From: Celoporthe dispersa
Taxonomy: Eukaryota > Ascomycota > Sordariomycetes > Diaporthales > Cryphonectriaceae
Direction of reading: 5' to 3'
Assembly (NCBI GenBank): GCA_016584495.1
Contig: WAID01000001.1
Span: 1,860,001-1,924,000 of the forward strand
Length of the DNA stretch: 64,000 nt
In this document: positions 1-10,851 of the stretch, one piece after another
How the letters are laid out: each line of letters starts with the position of its first letter
How positions within the stretch are numbered: the stretch's first letter is position 1
The notes under the pieces: model-generated
Database searches by the model: none
What the model saw: the letters and a program-made list of their open reading frames with translations, nothing else
What the model was told of the DNA's origin: nothing
Position numbers and translations under genes: made by a program

Positions 1-720
1 GAGCTTCGTAGTCAAGACAGGGGACGCGGTCAGGCCTGCTGCCCATTCTCGTGCCTGGGCTGGGTCCAGGTCATTGAACAGGAACTGCTCTGCTTTGACG
101 ATGGTCCCGAGTCCCGAGAAGCCGTGTTTCTAGCACATAGCGGCCATATATTAGCTCGCGGGCTGCCAGGGTTGGGTCTGGAGAGGGAGGCTCGGGTATG
201 GTGAGGTCTGATTGATATCACTGACATGGAAAGTCATGAACGGTGGTGTTACAGGGGGCTGGCCGTCCTTTGGCTGGAAGAATGAATTGACCGACTCCCC
301 CACGGGAATGACAAAAGCGCCCATGTAGAGGATTCCAGTAATGCCACCAGCCAGTCCGTTCAGCGCCCGGGTCTTGACCTGGAGGTCCGGACGCGCCACC
401 TGGGTGGCCACCCAGCCGCCAGAAGAGTGGGCGATGAGCAAGACACGTTTGCCCTGCCTGATCAGTGGCTCTAGCACGCTGAGCACGGCTTCGGCGTCTT
501 CCTTGCCCTGAGGGTAGCCTCCAGCGGGCGGCTCTCGGTCGAAGTCGGGGTTATGGATGTCGCCGACGTTTAGCCTCGTGAGGTCGCAAGTTGGGAGCTG
601 GGGACAGTGGGCTTCGATACCCTTGGACCTGAATGCACTGAGCAATGGCTCGTAAGGAGCCGGAGTGTGATAGGAACCATGACATAGAACAATTGCAGGT
701 TCAGGTTTCTGCAGTGCCAT
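1..720 (-). CDS. Alpha/beta hydrolase, 3' part cut off by the window edge
   Basis: Predicted alpha/beta-fold serine hydrolase of the single-domain AB_hydrolase type; substrate unknown. The exons I read on the minus strand are 720-226 and 129-<1. The intron 225-130 has donor GTCAGT and acceptor TAG, and joins PPFMTFH to KHGFSG in frame. The protein starts MALQKPEP at 720; an in-frame ATG at 807 would add 29 unlikely residues. The N-terminal motif LCHGSYHTP resembles the oxyanion-hole HG region, and HSSGG is the nucleophile elbow with its serine. The second exon carries FLFNDLDPAQAREW, a block also found in related fungal hydrolases. The catalytic histidine would lie beyond the edge. It is similar in plan to the hydrolase at 23.5 kb. 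Confidence 0.85.
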
Positions 721-1442
721 GATGAAGGGAGACTGGATTGCAGTTGATAGGCAAGGTATGCGAGTGAAGGGTGCATAAGGGAAGATGAGATTGATGTACG
801 GAATCATGACTGAGGTCTTTAGTATATGCTTCTTAGCTGGTTATGCATGACAGTGGCACAGATGAGAGACTACTGTCCAGGCTATACTTGGTAAGCTCAA
901 TGATCGTGGGAAGCGGGCACACGTAGACATCACGAAGCGACGTGAGTTTTATCTGGCTGAATGATTCAAGAGCCATCAATGCACGTGTTGAGGACTTTTA
1001 ACTGGACATGCAAATCAGCTGATTCCCAGCTCGGAAGATGGGAGTAGGCTCGGACCAGGCTCGTACACATCGTAAAAAGGGTCGTCCTGCGTTCTCAAGC
1101 TGGGTATGGTAGTCTATACAGGGCTAGTCATTTTGAAAGGTCTGAGAGTTGTAAGATGTAGTAAATCGTACTGGGACGATGGCGGAAGTGAATGTTAAGG
1201 TGGCCCGGAGACCTGGGATGAAACTGGGCTTCGCTTGAATTAGCCCTAACCCTGAACACGTCACTTGGGTATACTCACAGCAACGGGAAGCCCCGCTCGC
1301 TCAGCCGACGCGTCGTCGCGTCTCCCAGCTCGACGGACAAATGCCAAAGCCAATTGCGACTTTCGAGATCGCATGGTATATAGATGGTGCAGGTGTTCTT
1401 CTTCTTGACCCGAGGCTCCTGACCTGACGAGCTTGCGGCGGC
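721..1442. other. Intergenic region, divergent promoters
   Basis: This stretch lies between the divergently read hydrolase and the Ame1-like gene. I see no open frame with coding character and no RNA gene. Confidence 0.5.
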
Positions 1443-3621
1443 ATGGATCAAAGTGAGTCAGCTTCCTCACTTGCCGTGACAGAACGCGTCTTTCTGACTT
1501 CAATGTGCAGCCCGTGAGGATCGCATGCGGTCGCGCATGCGCGGTGCGGCGTAGGTCATCCCCATTTATCCCTCCTTCAGCCTCCCTGTGCTAATAGGAT
1601 GGGCCTGAAGACGCCATCAGGTCCAGGACGCAGACTTTGGTGATCTCTTCGCGATCCCAGCCCTTGCGCCAGAGCCTGAGCCCGAGCCTGAAGCAGAACC
1701 AGACGAGGAGTCCTCAGATCCACCAGCTGCAGCATCCCCAGAGACGACGCCAGCGGCTGCATCAGTCAAGCGCACCGGTCCAAACACATCGGCTAAGAGG
1801 CGGCGGCTGGACACGGGAAGCGCGACTGCCACTCCGGCACTGGCTCAGTCTCAACCACCGTCCTCTCAGTCGACATCTGCAAACCGCTCGTCAAAGCGCG
1901 TGCCATCTCCTCGACCATCCAGCGGCGGCCTGTATGATGTCGACAATCCCCAAGCCACTGCTGACGAGGCGGAGGCGGCCACGACCTCTGTGTCTCGGCG
2001 TCGCCCTGAATCTCAGCGCACGGCCAGGGCAGCAAGATCGGCCCTCCCAGAACCAATCGTACAGCATCAGGCTCCGCCGCAGTTCTCACCTCCGACCGCG
2101 CTTCGTGCCGAAGAAGTGAGCGAAAGCCCCGCAGATGCCCCGGGTAGCGGCCATAGACGAAGGCTGCGGGCCAGCGGGGCCAGGGACTCAAGCGCGCTGC
2201 TTCAGTCTGCTTTGCAGTCGGCGGACAACGACACCGGCATCGGTTTCCTGCAGTCCTCGTCACCTTTGTCGCGGAAGTCCAGGAAGAGCACGGCCGGGAC
2301 TCTGGCCTCGGCGAGATCCACACGGACAGGGTTGCGGCGGAGCCCTCGGCTTTCTGGTAGTTCTGATGATGAGGCTAATGAGCTCTCATCAGATTTGCCG
2401 ACAGATGCCGAGAAGGGTGTCGGAGCAGATGTGGCCGCAGAGGACCCATACCTGGAGGAGAGCGTGCCTGAGGTCCCAGAGACCGTTGTAGCCGAGCCCT
2501 CAACCGCAGGCGAGGATGAGGTAGCCCAGGAAATTGATGACAGGGAGGCTGCGCGGCGCCTTGGTCGGAAACGACCGCGAAGACACACACCGGCAGCCTC
2601 GCCGGAATTGTCACTCGACGAGGCCTCGGAAGAGCCAGTCATCAAACGGCCGCGGCCTGCGTCGCCGGCCAAGAAGAAGAGTCCACCGAAGCAACGCCAG
2701 CCCAAGGTACCAAGGCCGAAACCGAAGAAGCCAGCCACAGCACGGAAGAAAAAGGATGACAACGAGAGCCGGCCGCCAGTTCCAGTAAAGATTCAACGAT
2801 TCACACGGTTAAGGCATCGTGGTGATGGTGACTCGGATGATGAGGACATACTCAACTTGAATATACCATACGCCAACCGGAGCGGCGTCAATGCCCTCGA
2901 CGTTCTCTCCTCGATGTGTGAGGAGATCATCAGCAGCAGTGTCAACAAAATGAAGGACAGCATCAGTAACGCACAGGATGCTGCCACAAAAAAGGAAAAT
3001 CGCATAAAGCTTAGGGCTCTGGAGGCATTCCAGGGACAGCTACGCACACGGCTTTTGGAGCATGTGAGGAATGACTTTGTTTTTCTTTCGTTTAGACGGT
3101 GCCATGCTTGCTGACAAAGGTAACAGACTATTGCTCTTGACCAGTTATTCGCACTCAAAAAACGCGTGCGTGATGCGCAGAGAGAGAAGTTGAAGTTACG
3201 AGAGAGAATCATACAGATCCGGGCCGAGAGGGAGCAAGTCGCACTCCGCATGGACGCTCTCAGGGTCAAACACGACGAAGACAGCAAGGAGGCACTGGTA
3301 TGTCTCTTTCTCATAGTTCCGCCTCCCCCCCCTAGTTCACTTCTTTTTTTCCTTTGAATCGTTCAGATCAATGACTGACTCTATGGGCAGCACAACATCA
3401 ATCTCTCCGCAGCAATGCACGATATCGACCTGGCGATCGAGCTGGGCCGAGCCGCGCCTGAGCTCTCCACAAAGGACCGGAAGACGGCTGACCTTGCCAA
3501 CCTGGAGCTGCTCATCAGCAGGGTCACAGAGCAGGCCTGTGACAGTGTACCTGGTGGTGGTGTGCTGAAGCAGATCAAGGGTTTTAATGCGTTCCTGGAG
3601 CGCACGGCAGCTGTGCTCTGA
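1443..3621 (+). CDS. Inner kinetochore protein, CENP-U/Ame1-like (COMA complex)
   Basis: Probable subunit of the constitutive centromere network that links CENP-A chromatin to the Mis12 complex. I read five exons: 1443-1452, 1511-1550, 1611-3063, 3127-3297 and 3391-3621, giving 634 residues. The mini-exon start yields MDQTREDRMRSRMRGAA and then VQDADFG, a basic N-terminus like the Mis12-binding end of Ame1. A long disordered Ser/Pro/Lys-rich middle with AT-hook-like basic patches follows. The C-terminus has the conserved-looking block IPYANRSGVNALDVLSSMCEE, then a coiled coil (KKRVRDAQREKLKLRERI) and an alpha-helical tail. The branch points are CTGAC, CTAAT and CTGAC. Assignment rests on recalled family features; CENP-Q/Okp1 is the main alternative. 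Intron 2 appears to use an AAG acceptor. Confidence 0.62.
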
Positions 3622-4251
3622 GTGGTAGGACATACCTGCGCCACTCATGCTGTTTTCGATCGATACCCTCTGACTCAACGAAGCTGGATTCATGCTGGTT
3701 AATTGTTTGATGCCTTTTCACAGCTTACCATGCTATCACTCTTGGTAATTACTTTCCTGAAGTAACAAGTCTTTTCGACAGCCACAACACAGGCTCCAGA
3801 CCAAGTCACAATATGAAGGCATGAAGCGCGAGTCGGCTGACCGCATTCAGCAACACAGACGTCTTCAGCCCTGGCATTGGGTCACTATCACATGGTTCTC
3901 TCGTGACTGCTCGCACGTCTGTGTGCTGACACTCCTCAAGTCATAATGCCACGATGCTCATACCTGAAGCCGCTCTCATATAAAAATGTTCACAGTGTGG
4001 GCACTGGTATTAATCCTATCAACGCTAGGCAGCCCCTCCCCTCACAAGAAAAGCACAACTATGACAAAATTTTATCAATGGCATTGGTTTGAGCATCCCG
4101 AAAACAACAGAAGTCACTGAGAATACACTGTTGCAACCACTGGATCAATGCATCCGCCAAGGACTTTTCATTGAGAGACATTTGAATCCACACGAAGAGA
4201 ACGAAACCACCATTCTTTTCAGCACGCCCCCCACCAACCCACCCCTTAACA
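3622..4251. other. Intergenic region
   Basis: This holds the 3' flank of the Ame1-like gene and the promoter of the next gene. A pyrimidine- and A-rich leader, including CCACCCCTTAACA, immediately precedes the ATG at 4252. Nothing else is recognised. Confidence 0.45.
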
Positions 4252-5538
4252 ATGACAGACTCACCAACGAATGCTGGCCCATCTGAGGCCAGACGCAGAC
4301 GAAGCCACAATGACGTCGAGTCCGGCTACGGAACCATACCGCCGTATCGTCAATCCTGCCCAGAGGAACAGGACCGCCCGAGGCGTGAACGTCGAGGAAG
4401 TTCAACACGTTACTGGACCCAGCGGGTCTCTGATAGGGCGTCTGAACTCTGGTCAGGCAGTCGAAGGCTCGTTACGGGACCACTGGAGATCCGTGACTTT
4501 AGCGGGTTCGACAGGGAAGTGGACGGCGACGACGACGACTTCTTCCGGCTGGTGGACGTATCCGAGGTGGAGAAGGCCATGCAGGAGGCCAACATGTCCG
4601 TCAAGGAGATTTACGACCTGATGAAGTTGAATAGGTGGGATCAGCACTGTCTGAACGCTGCGCGCGGTCGTAAGTGTGCATTCAACATCCGAATGAAGAC
4701 CCTTAAACACCTGTCAGATTGTCTGTACGCAGGGCCGGACTGGAAGTCCCAACTGACGGGAGCCAACTCCATCGCTGTGTCCTCTGGCGGTAGAAAGCAC
4801 GTGATCCCCTCGGAGGCATATACGCTCGTTCAGGACCTGCTCAGACAACTCGACACCGTCAAGAGAAAGCCGGAAACTTTCGCCTCCGAGGATGACGAAG
4901 TACGGGAGGCTACGTGGGAAAGCATCCGGAAGCCACTCACCAGCTTTACGAATGGGATCCTGGACGTGATCGAAGAGGTGGAAAAGGTCAACAAGGTCTC
5001 TCAGAAGGCGTTCTGGAAGCGTGTCATTTACATCATGGGGAGCATTGGCTCGCTGGCTATGGTCCTCGGCGTCGTTCGTGGCTCGGTATGGACTCGGCCT
5101 ATCTGGAGATCAGACAACCAGGGTAGGAGTTGCGCGGAGACGAGCGATACGGACGATGACCATCTCGATGACCCTCTTCCAAACTCTGGCGTCCATCATC
5201 ATTCTCTTTTGGACCCTCGAGAAGCTGGAAGTCTGCAGGGTGCTGCTGTCCTGGACTACGATCATGTTGCTGGCGTTTCGGACAGCCAATACCTATCAGC
5301 TTCACCTCTGGACTCGGACTGGACATCACGAGAGGACCCATGGGCTCGAAGCCAGCTCACACAGCGTCTAGCGCTGCCCGACGACGTACAGCCCCTACAG
5401 GACCTGCTTATCATAAGCGACGGTGAACGCTCTCGTTTCTCAACCGCAAGTAGCTTGGGATATCACTCTGGCGCGTCCCCCCCTGTACCTTCGAGCCCAA
5501 CCACCCCTCGAATCGGTTCTCCAACATCTTTCCGGTAG
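4252..5538 (+). CDS. Unknown protein, probably membrane-anchored; central frame uncertain
   Basis: An uninterrupted frame encodes 428 residues that I do not recognise. The N-terminus is polar and Arg/Ser-rich. It is followed by an acidic segment (DGDDDDFFRLVD) and a helical region (SEVEKAMQEANMSVKEIYDL). One hydrophobic stretch, VIYIMGSIGSLAMVLGVV, lies near residues 260-277. The C-terminus is Ser/Pro-rich and low in complexity. Between about 5,086 and 5,345 another frame on the same strand encodes two further hydrophobic segments (MTLFQTLASIIILFW and VLLSWTTIMLLAF), and by eye it has more G/C at third codon positions. The true protein may therefore switch frame twice, through indels or a very short intron, and carry more membrane segments than the simple ORF shows. 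Confidence 0.6.
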   Translation: MTDSPTNAGPSEARRRRSHNDVESGYGTIPPYRQSCPEEQDRPRRERRGSSTRYWTQRVSDRASELWSGSRRLVTGPLEIRDFSGFDREVDGDDDDFFRLVDVSEVEKAMQEANMSVKEIYDLMKLNRWDQHCLNAARGRKCAFNIRMKTLKHLSDCLYAGPDWKSQLTGANSIAVSSGGRKHVIPSEAYTLVQDLLRQLDTVKRKPETFASEDDEVREATWESIRKPLTSFTNGILDVIEEVEKVNKVSQKAFWKRVIYIMGSIGSLAMVLGVVRGSVWTRPIWRSDNQGRSCAETSDTDDDHLDDPLPNSGVHHHSLLDPREAGSLQGAAVLDYDHVAGVSDSQYLSASPLDSDWTSREDPWARSQLTQRLALPDDVQPLQDLLIISDGERSRFSTASSLGYHSGASPPVPSSPTTPRIGSPTSFR

Positions 5539-6259
5539 TGACAAGGCCCATTAAATGTGGCCAGTGACAAGGGAAACAAGCAGGGTTTGCGTTGAATGTG
5601 TTCTTGATTGATAATTCAAAGCAGATGTGTAGACAGATCTGTGTCTTTCCACGGTGCTGTGTATGCGAGCATAGCTGCAATTACAAGCATGATCAAATGT
5701 GTGAAGAAACAGACTACTGACATGCTCATGTGGTGTCCATCATATGCGTATAATTGTTGTTTTGAGCTAAGTGGCCTTGGGCTCACAGGCCGAGATAGGT
5801 TGTCAACCTGACCATCAAGCCAATTACCGAAAACACGCTCAACTCCACAACATAGTTGAAACATATTTCAAAGAGTCCTTCATCTTGTGAATTTTGAGTC
5901 TTTGAACTTAACAGTGGTGGCGTGTTGTGTATATTCCATGGTTTGGTTGAAGTGGACGAGAAAGGTCTGGGAGTGATGATGTATGATATCATCATCCATC
6001 TTCCCCCAACATTACCGAGTACTGAGTAGACGATTCCATATTGAGACCTCGAATTACAACCTCCCAAACCCCATTCACTCCCTTTTTTTCATATCCACCT
6101 AATTGCATGCCTCACCAACTGATACTTAAACGTGCATCCTCTGTCTTGCTTCTCCCAGTCAAACCAAGGCACCTTATATTAACCCAACACCGTCTCCCAC
6201 CACCGCCTATACATCGGGCCCTCCACACCAGCCCAGCCTCACCGGGCCGACGCACCAAG
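5539..6259. other. Intergenic region
   Basis: Moderately AT-rich spacer with no coding signal that I can support. An ATG at 6109 opens the downstream frame, but the conserved-looking start is the one at 6260. Confidence 0.45.
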
Positions 6260-7132
6260 ATGTCATGGATGGATAGCTGGTCCCGCCCTTCCAAGCACCA
6301 GACCACGCCCGCCCCGTTCTACCTGGTCTCTGGCGGCGAGGACACGCCCTACTGTCACTCGTGTGGGCGAGTCATCAGCTCGCGCCGGACACCGTCTGCC
6401 GCGGCCGACAGCAAGACCCCAGTCAAGTACTGCTCTAGCCGATGCCGCAGTCACAAGCCTGGAAAGTTGGAACGTGAGATCGAGGCTGTCTTTGTCGGGT
6501 TCTTAAAGGGAGAGATAGGGCCGTCTGGTGAAGGGCCTGCAGGCAAAGGCCATGACGTTGCAAAGAAGGGCTCGAAAAGGGGAACTGGCAAGAAGACCAA
6601 GGGCGATTCTAGGATATTGGTGTCCTGCGATGAAGTGGAGAGACACATATTTGATCGAGACGAAGCTGTCTCTGAAGATGGGCACACGGACGCCAGCCTG
6701 ACAGATCCCGAGCAGCCCTCACATGAGTACCAGCCACCTGGTCAGCAACTCTCCTCTGGGACCTTGGAAGACCCAACATCCTCCTCGTCCTCGCCTCCCA
6801 TCGACTACGACGTCTTCGCGCGCCTGTCCATCCGTAGTGGCACGCGTATCCGGCCACCACAGGATGTGTCCGAGGTCAACGGCAGCGTGGGCGGGGAGAA
6901 GGGTCGGGCGGAGCGGGTTGAGGAGACGGAGGAGATGCTGGAGAAGCGGCGGGAAGGGCTCAGGAGGGCGAGACAGAGGGAGATGGTGAGGTGTGCGGCC
7001 AGGAGGGGAGTTGTGTTTGGGTTTCAAGTGGGCACTGAGCAGACGAGGAGGACATGTGAGGCTGTCATGTTGGGCAAGGTTGTTGAGCCGAGTTTTGCCA
7101 AGGGGGACTGGAGCATCAGGTGGAGGGAGTGA
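6260..7132 (+). CDS. Small fungal protein with a CxxC...CxxxC zinc-type motif
   Basis: A single exon encodes 290 residues from the start MSWMDSWSRPSKHQ. An in-frame ATG at 6109 would add about 50 residues rich in basic amino acids, which could be a mitochondrial leader but is more likely 5' leader. Residues 30-65 contain CHSCGR and then CSSRCR, a probable zinc-binding pair. The middle is Lys/Gly-rich, and the C-terminal half has a charged helix (EEMLEKRREGLRRARQRE). I recall similar proteins across ascomycetes, all of unknown function. The gene is convergent with the twin-CX9C gene, with about 175 bases between the stop codons. Confidence 0.72.
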   Translation: MSWMDSWSRPSKHQTTPAPFYLVSGGEDTPYCHSCGRVISSRRTPSAAADSKTPVKYCSSRCRSHKPGKLEREIEAVFVGFLKGEIGPSGEGPAGKGHDVAKKGSKRGTGKKTKGDSRILVSCDEVERHIFDRDEAVSEDGHTDASLTDPEQPSHEYQPPGQQLSSGTLEDPTSSSSSPPIDYDVFARLSIRSGTRIRPPQDVSEVNGSVGGEKGRAERVEETEEMLEKRREGLRRARQREMVRCAARRGVVFGFQVGTEQTRRTCEAVMLGKVVEPSFAKGDWSIRWRE

Positions 7133-7306
7133 AGTGAGAAGAGAGGCTTTCGGGACTTTTCGCTGTCTCTTTGAAGCATACATATTCCTGTTACGGATAG
7201 ATGCCCATGACGCCGATAAATTCTGATGCCAATGTCGTGACAATACAGTTGGCACCTATCCCATGCGGAACAGAGCAGGCCTCAACTCTCGTGTTTCCCG
7301 CAGGTC

Positions 7307-8510
7307 TCAGCTCTTCTTCCCACCTGAAGAGGTGAATACTGTCGCAGCCTTATCCCAAAGTGTCTCCTCGCCCTTCTCTATCCTGGCTTTCCTCTCCGCC
7401 TCCTGCTCCTTCCATAGGTTCTTTATCTTGTCGACCATCTCGGCCTTGGCCCTCGTCTCGGCATCTATGGCGGCCTGTTCTGCGTCGCGCTCCAGCTCGT
7501 CTACCTTCTCTAGCTTGTTCTGCACCCGCTTCCTCGCACTCTCGCTCAGCTGCGCGGCGTTATCCTCCGCAGCGGCGTCCGCTAGCTGTTTGGGTATCAC
7601 AGGCTCGAATTTCGGAATGGGCTTGCCCTCCTTTTGTGCCTCTTCTATCGCGACCTCCTGCGCGAGCATCTGGTGGTAGAGTTTGTCGGCGTGCAGCTGG
7701 ATCTTCTCGTCTGTCTCGTGCGAGCCATCGACGCTGTTGAGGTAGCCGAGTGCTTTGAGTAATCTCTGTGTACGTCACCAAGAACATCAGCTCAGTTGCC
7801 GCAGACGGAGCCCACCATGGGCACATCTAAGAGAACAACCCCCCCCCCCCACCTCTTCTCTCCCCGACTTCGACACTTACCGACTGCATATTATAACACC
7901 TCTCAAACTTCCGCACCTCGTCCCTGCACATGGTCATGCGCGCGTACAGCGACCCGCCTCGCATGCAGTTGCTCCAGTCTACCTGCTCCTCGGCGCAGTT
8001 CTCCAGGGCCGCCGCCCCGATGGCGGCCTTGCGGCTCTTGTACGCTTCCAGCACATCGCGCAGCTTCTCCTCGTCGGACTTGGTCTCGTTCTCGATCTCG
8101 GAGAGCGGGCGGTAGGTCTTCCACAGGTGCGCGTACCGGCCGTCTTGGTACAGGCTCTGCCCTGGGACTGCGTGCTCTGGCCTCTCGGCGGCGTCTTTCC
8201 TTGCAGCGTCTGCGTGTGCCTGGGCGGCAGCTACCTCTGCCTGGGCGGCATCTGGGCCGGGCGACTTCTTGTGATCGAGCTTGACGGGCGACTCCTTCTC
8301 GAGAAATTCACGGACCTTGGGGTCGAGTCTTGCCAGGGGCTCGTCGCTCCTCTTACCAAACCAGCCGTCAAACACGCCCATTGCGATGGCTAGTTTTCCC
8401 AGAGGGGGTTGAGTTGCATGGTCTGGGAGGAGGTTTTTGTCGGCGAGCCCATCGGAGGCGAGCTCGGCAAGGAAAGTCGAGGACTGCTTCGGTTTGCTGA
8501 CATAATCCAC
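7307..8510 (-). CDS. Twin CX9C protein, probably mitochondrial intermembrane space
   Basis: Two exons on the minus strand, 8510-7881 and 7765-7307, encode 362 residues. The intron has donor GTAAGT and acceptor ACACAG. The core contains two exact CX9C motifs: CAEEQVDWSNC and, 11 residues later, CRDEVRKFERC, followed by YNMQ. This is the signature of Mia40-oxidised small proteins of the CMC/COX assembly class. Here it sits inside a much longer protein, with an Ala/Lys-rich N-terminal part and a long charged, probably coiled-coil C-terminal helix. I recall fungal relatives labelled only as autophagy proteins; the sequence itself does not show that role. The start at 8510 is uncertain because MGVFDGWFGK further in is a plausible alternative. 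Confidence 0.75.
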
Positions 8511-9436
8511 TGCACATGCAACGGAGTAAGTCGAACTAACAGACCAATTATTCTACCAACACATGCTCATTGAGCCCTCCTCTCTTAATAGACTAATGGC
8601 AATATATACTTGAATGTATTTCGGGAGAGATAATTGTCTGAACAAGTCTTGTGGTTAATTATACAGGTTCTGTTGACAGCGACTCCTCTAAGGTGACATT
8701 TCTTCTCGCCTGCACCAGGACCTCAGACCTGGCTATGTCGAGTGTACCAGTCTCGGATCGTTGCCTGACCCTGACGAACAGTTGTGTTTGGTCTTAAGAC
8801 CTGGGATGGGGCTCGAAGCATGAAGCGGCAAGTGCAAGCGTTCACGCTGACTTGGCGACGACGAGTTTCGTTGACAAAGTGGTGTGTCGGTCATAATCTA
8901 TGAAGCGCTTTCCTAAGCAACACAGTTGGACCTATTGGCGTCAGTGCTTGTAGGAGTCGTGGTAAGTGAAGGTACGGCTGATCGTGTCAACCATTGACTA
9001 GGTTCGTCTTTGACCGTCTTTGGCCGTCTTTGGCACTGGATGTGCTGCCTAGATAAAGGGCAAAAGGGTGCGTCTTGGAAAGTTCGGTTTCCGCCATTTG
9101 ACTGCCGTCAGCGCAGCTCACAATGCAATCCAACTTGAAAGGTGATCCATAACAGTCACAGAGCAAGCTGCATATGGGTTGAGATTATTTCTTTGATTGA
9201 CGGAAATCTCGAATCCGCTTTTCCTCGGCAATATCACACATGACCTTCGCATATTCGTTCGTCGTCAAGAGGCCACGGGTATGCCAAATCTCTTTTCATT
9301 CCAAACTGCACTAGGGCAACCTGATGTCCTTTTTTCGCAGTTCGCCCTTGATCCGCCGCCCAATTCTTGTTTAAAAACCATCAAGCAATCGACGCCAGAA
9401 ATGCCAGAGGAAACCCCGCCCGTTCCGTGTCCCATC
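8511..9436. other. Intergenic region upstream of the CX9C gene
   Basis: About 0.9 kb lies between the S11 stop codon and the start of the CX9C gene. A short direct repeat of CGTCTTTGRCCGTCTTTGG type occurs near 9,005-9,032. No gene was seen. Confidence 0.5.
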
Positions 9437-10270
9437 TTAGAACTTGGCGAACGACTTGACAGCCTTGCCGGTGCGAGGCAGCACGCGGAGGACGTTGAAC
9501 CGGACCTAAGAAACACGTCAGCCTCAAACTCTCTGGTGCACCCCACGTGGGCAGATTCCACCGCCGGGGTAACGTACAGTCTTGCTCAGAGGTCGGCACT
9601 GTCCGACGGTGACCTGGTCACCCTCCTCAACACGGAAAGCAGGGGAGACGTGGGCGGCCAGGTTCTTGTGTCGCTTCTCGTAACGGGAGTACTTGGGGAT
9701 GAAGTGGAGGTACTCGCGGCGGATGATGATGGTACGGTGCATCTTGGTGGAGACGACGGTGCCGGTCAGGATACGGCCACGGATCGAGACGAGACCGGTG
9801 AAGGGGCACTTCTTGTCTGTTGAGGCGCCATGGGTTAGTAATTGTTCAACCACAAGGACAAGTCTCGCTCCTGCGTATGTACAGAAGACCGCCTTCGAGC
9901 GTGTGCCTCTTCTTGCGCCCCACTATGACCTGGTTACAGGCGCGCGAGCACCCATAACATATCTCAACGCATCTCGTGGATACCAAAATCATATGTCTTC
10001 ACGTACCGATGTACTGGCCCTCAATGGCAGTCTTGGGGGTACGGAAACCCAGACCAACATCCTTATACCACCGGCGCTGTTTCAATTCGTCAGCCATTGA
10101 ATTTTCCCCCCTCCTCCAAGACATTCGCGACGTCGAGTCGTAGATCGTATGTATCAGGGGCTACTCACGCCACCCTTTCCAGGACGCTTGGTCTTGCTCT
10201 TGGTAACCAGAGAGACGTGAGGCTGCTTCTGGAAAGCCCTCTCGGACTGGACGGTCAACTCGGTAGCCAT
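9437..10270 (-). CDS. RPS11: 40S ribosomal protein S11 (uS17)
   Basis: Structural protein of the small ribosomal subunit that binds 18S rRNA. Four exons on the minus strand, 10270-10169, 10076-10007, 9816-9578 and 9505-9437, encode 159 residues, close to the yeast length of 156. The start MATELTVQSERAFQKQPHV and the blocks RRWYKDVGLGFRTPKTAI, GRILTGTVVSTKMHRTIII and YEKRHKNLAAHVSPAF are near-universal in eukaryotic uS17. The end GKAVKSFAKF is also typical. The introns have donors GTGAGT, GTACGT and GTACGT and textbook branch points such as TACTAAC. The 190-base intron 2 (10006-9817) is large enough for a snoRNA, but I could not find clear C/D boxes in it. The gene is divergent from Spc105. 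Confidence 0.98.
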
Positions 10271-10851
10271 GTTCGCGATTGGTCTTGTCGGTCGCAAAGG
10301 TAGGGGCGATGGAGTAGGCTTCGCGATTCTATCGGTAAATATCGATGGTTAACTTCGCTTGATTCGACTCGATGTATTTTCGGCTGTGGGAGTTGACATG
10401 AATGGGTTGGCGGCACTCACAAGTTGACCAAATGGCTGCTGGGCGATTGAGGTTCAGAAGTTCGAAAAGCAGAATCCACACTGCAAAAGGCAAAAGGCAG
10501 AAAATCGGAGATCCCACAACAATTTCTGACTTGGTCCGAGCGTTGCAGCGCCACAGCACACTATCCCACTTTTCGTTGTTTTCAGCCACACTGGTGTGGC
10601 GCTCCTTACTCATACATTTACCCCACTCAACCTTCCAGGATCATACCCCTGTCCTGCCTGGCCCGCCGTCTTTGGGCAGACGCGCTTGACGCTCCAAATG
10701 TTTACTCTCTTATGACCCGGCAACCCGAACCCACCCCAGCTTCTTGCAGATGCCAACAACCATTTCAGTCTACAACGCGGTCATGCTCGAGCAGCTTACT
10801 ATTTTTGCTCTGCATGTTACTATCGCCTACCTATAACTAACTTACCTAACC
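10271..10851. promoter_or_regulatory. Divergent promoter between RPS11 and SPC105
   Basis: A 580-base spacer serves a highly expressed ribosomal gene and a cell-cycle gene in opposite directions. The stretch just before the SPC105 start is CTAACTTACCTAACC, an A/C-rich leader. I cannot name individual factor sites. Confidence 0.5.

Noticed and set aside
9817..10006. Possible snoRNA in intron 2 of RPS11
   Set aside because: No convincing RTGATGA C box with a paired CTGA D box was found.
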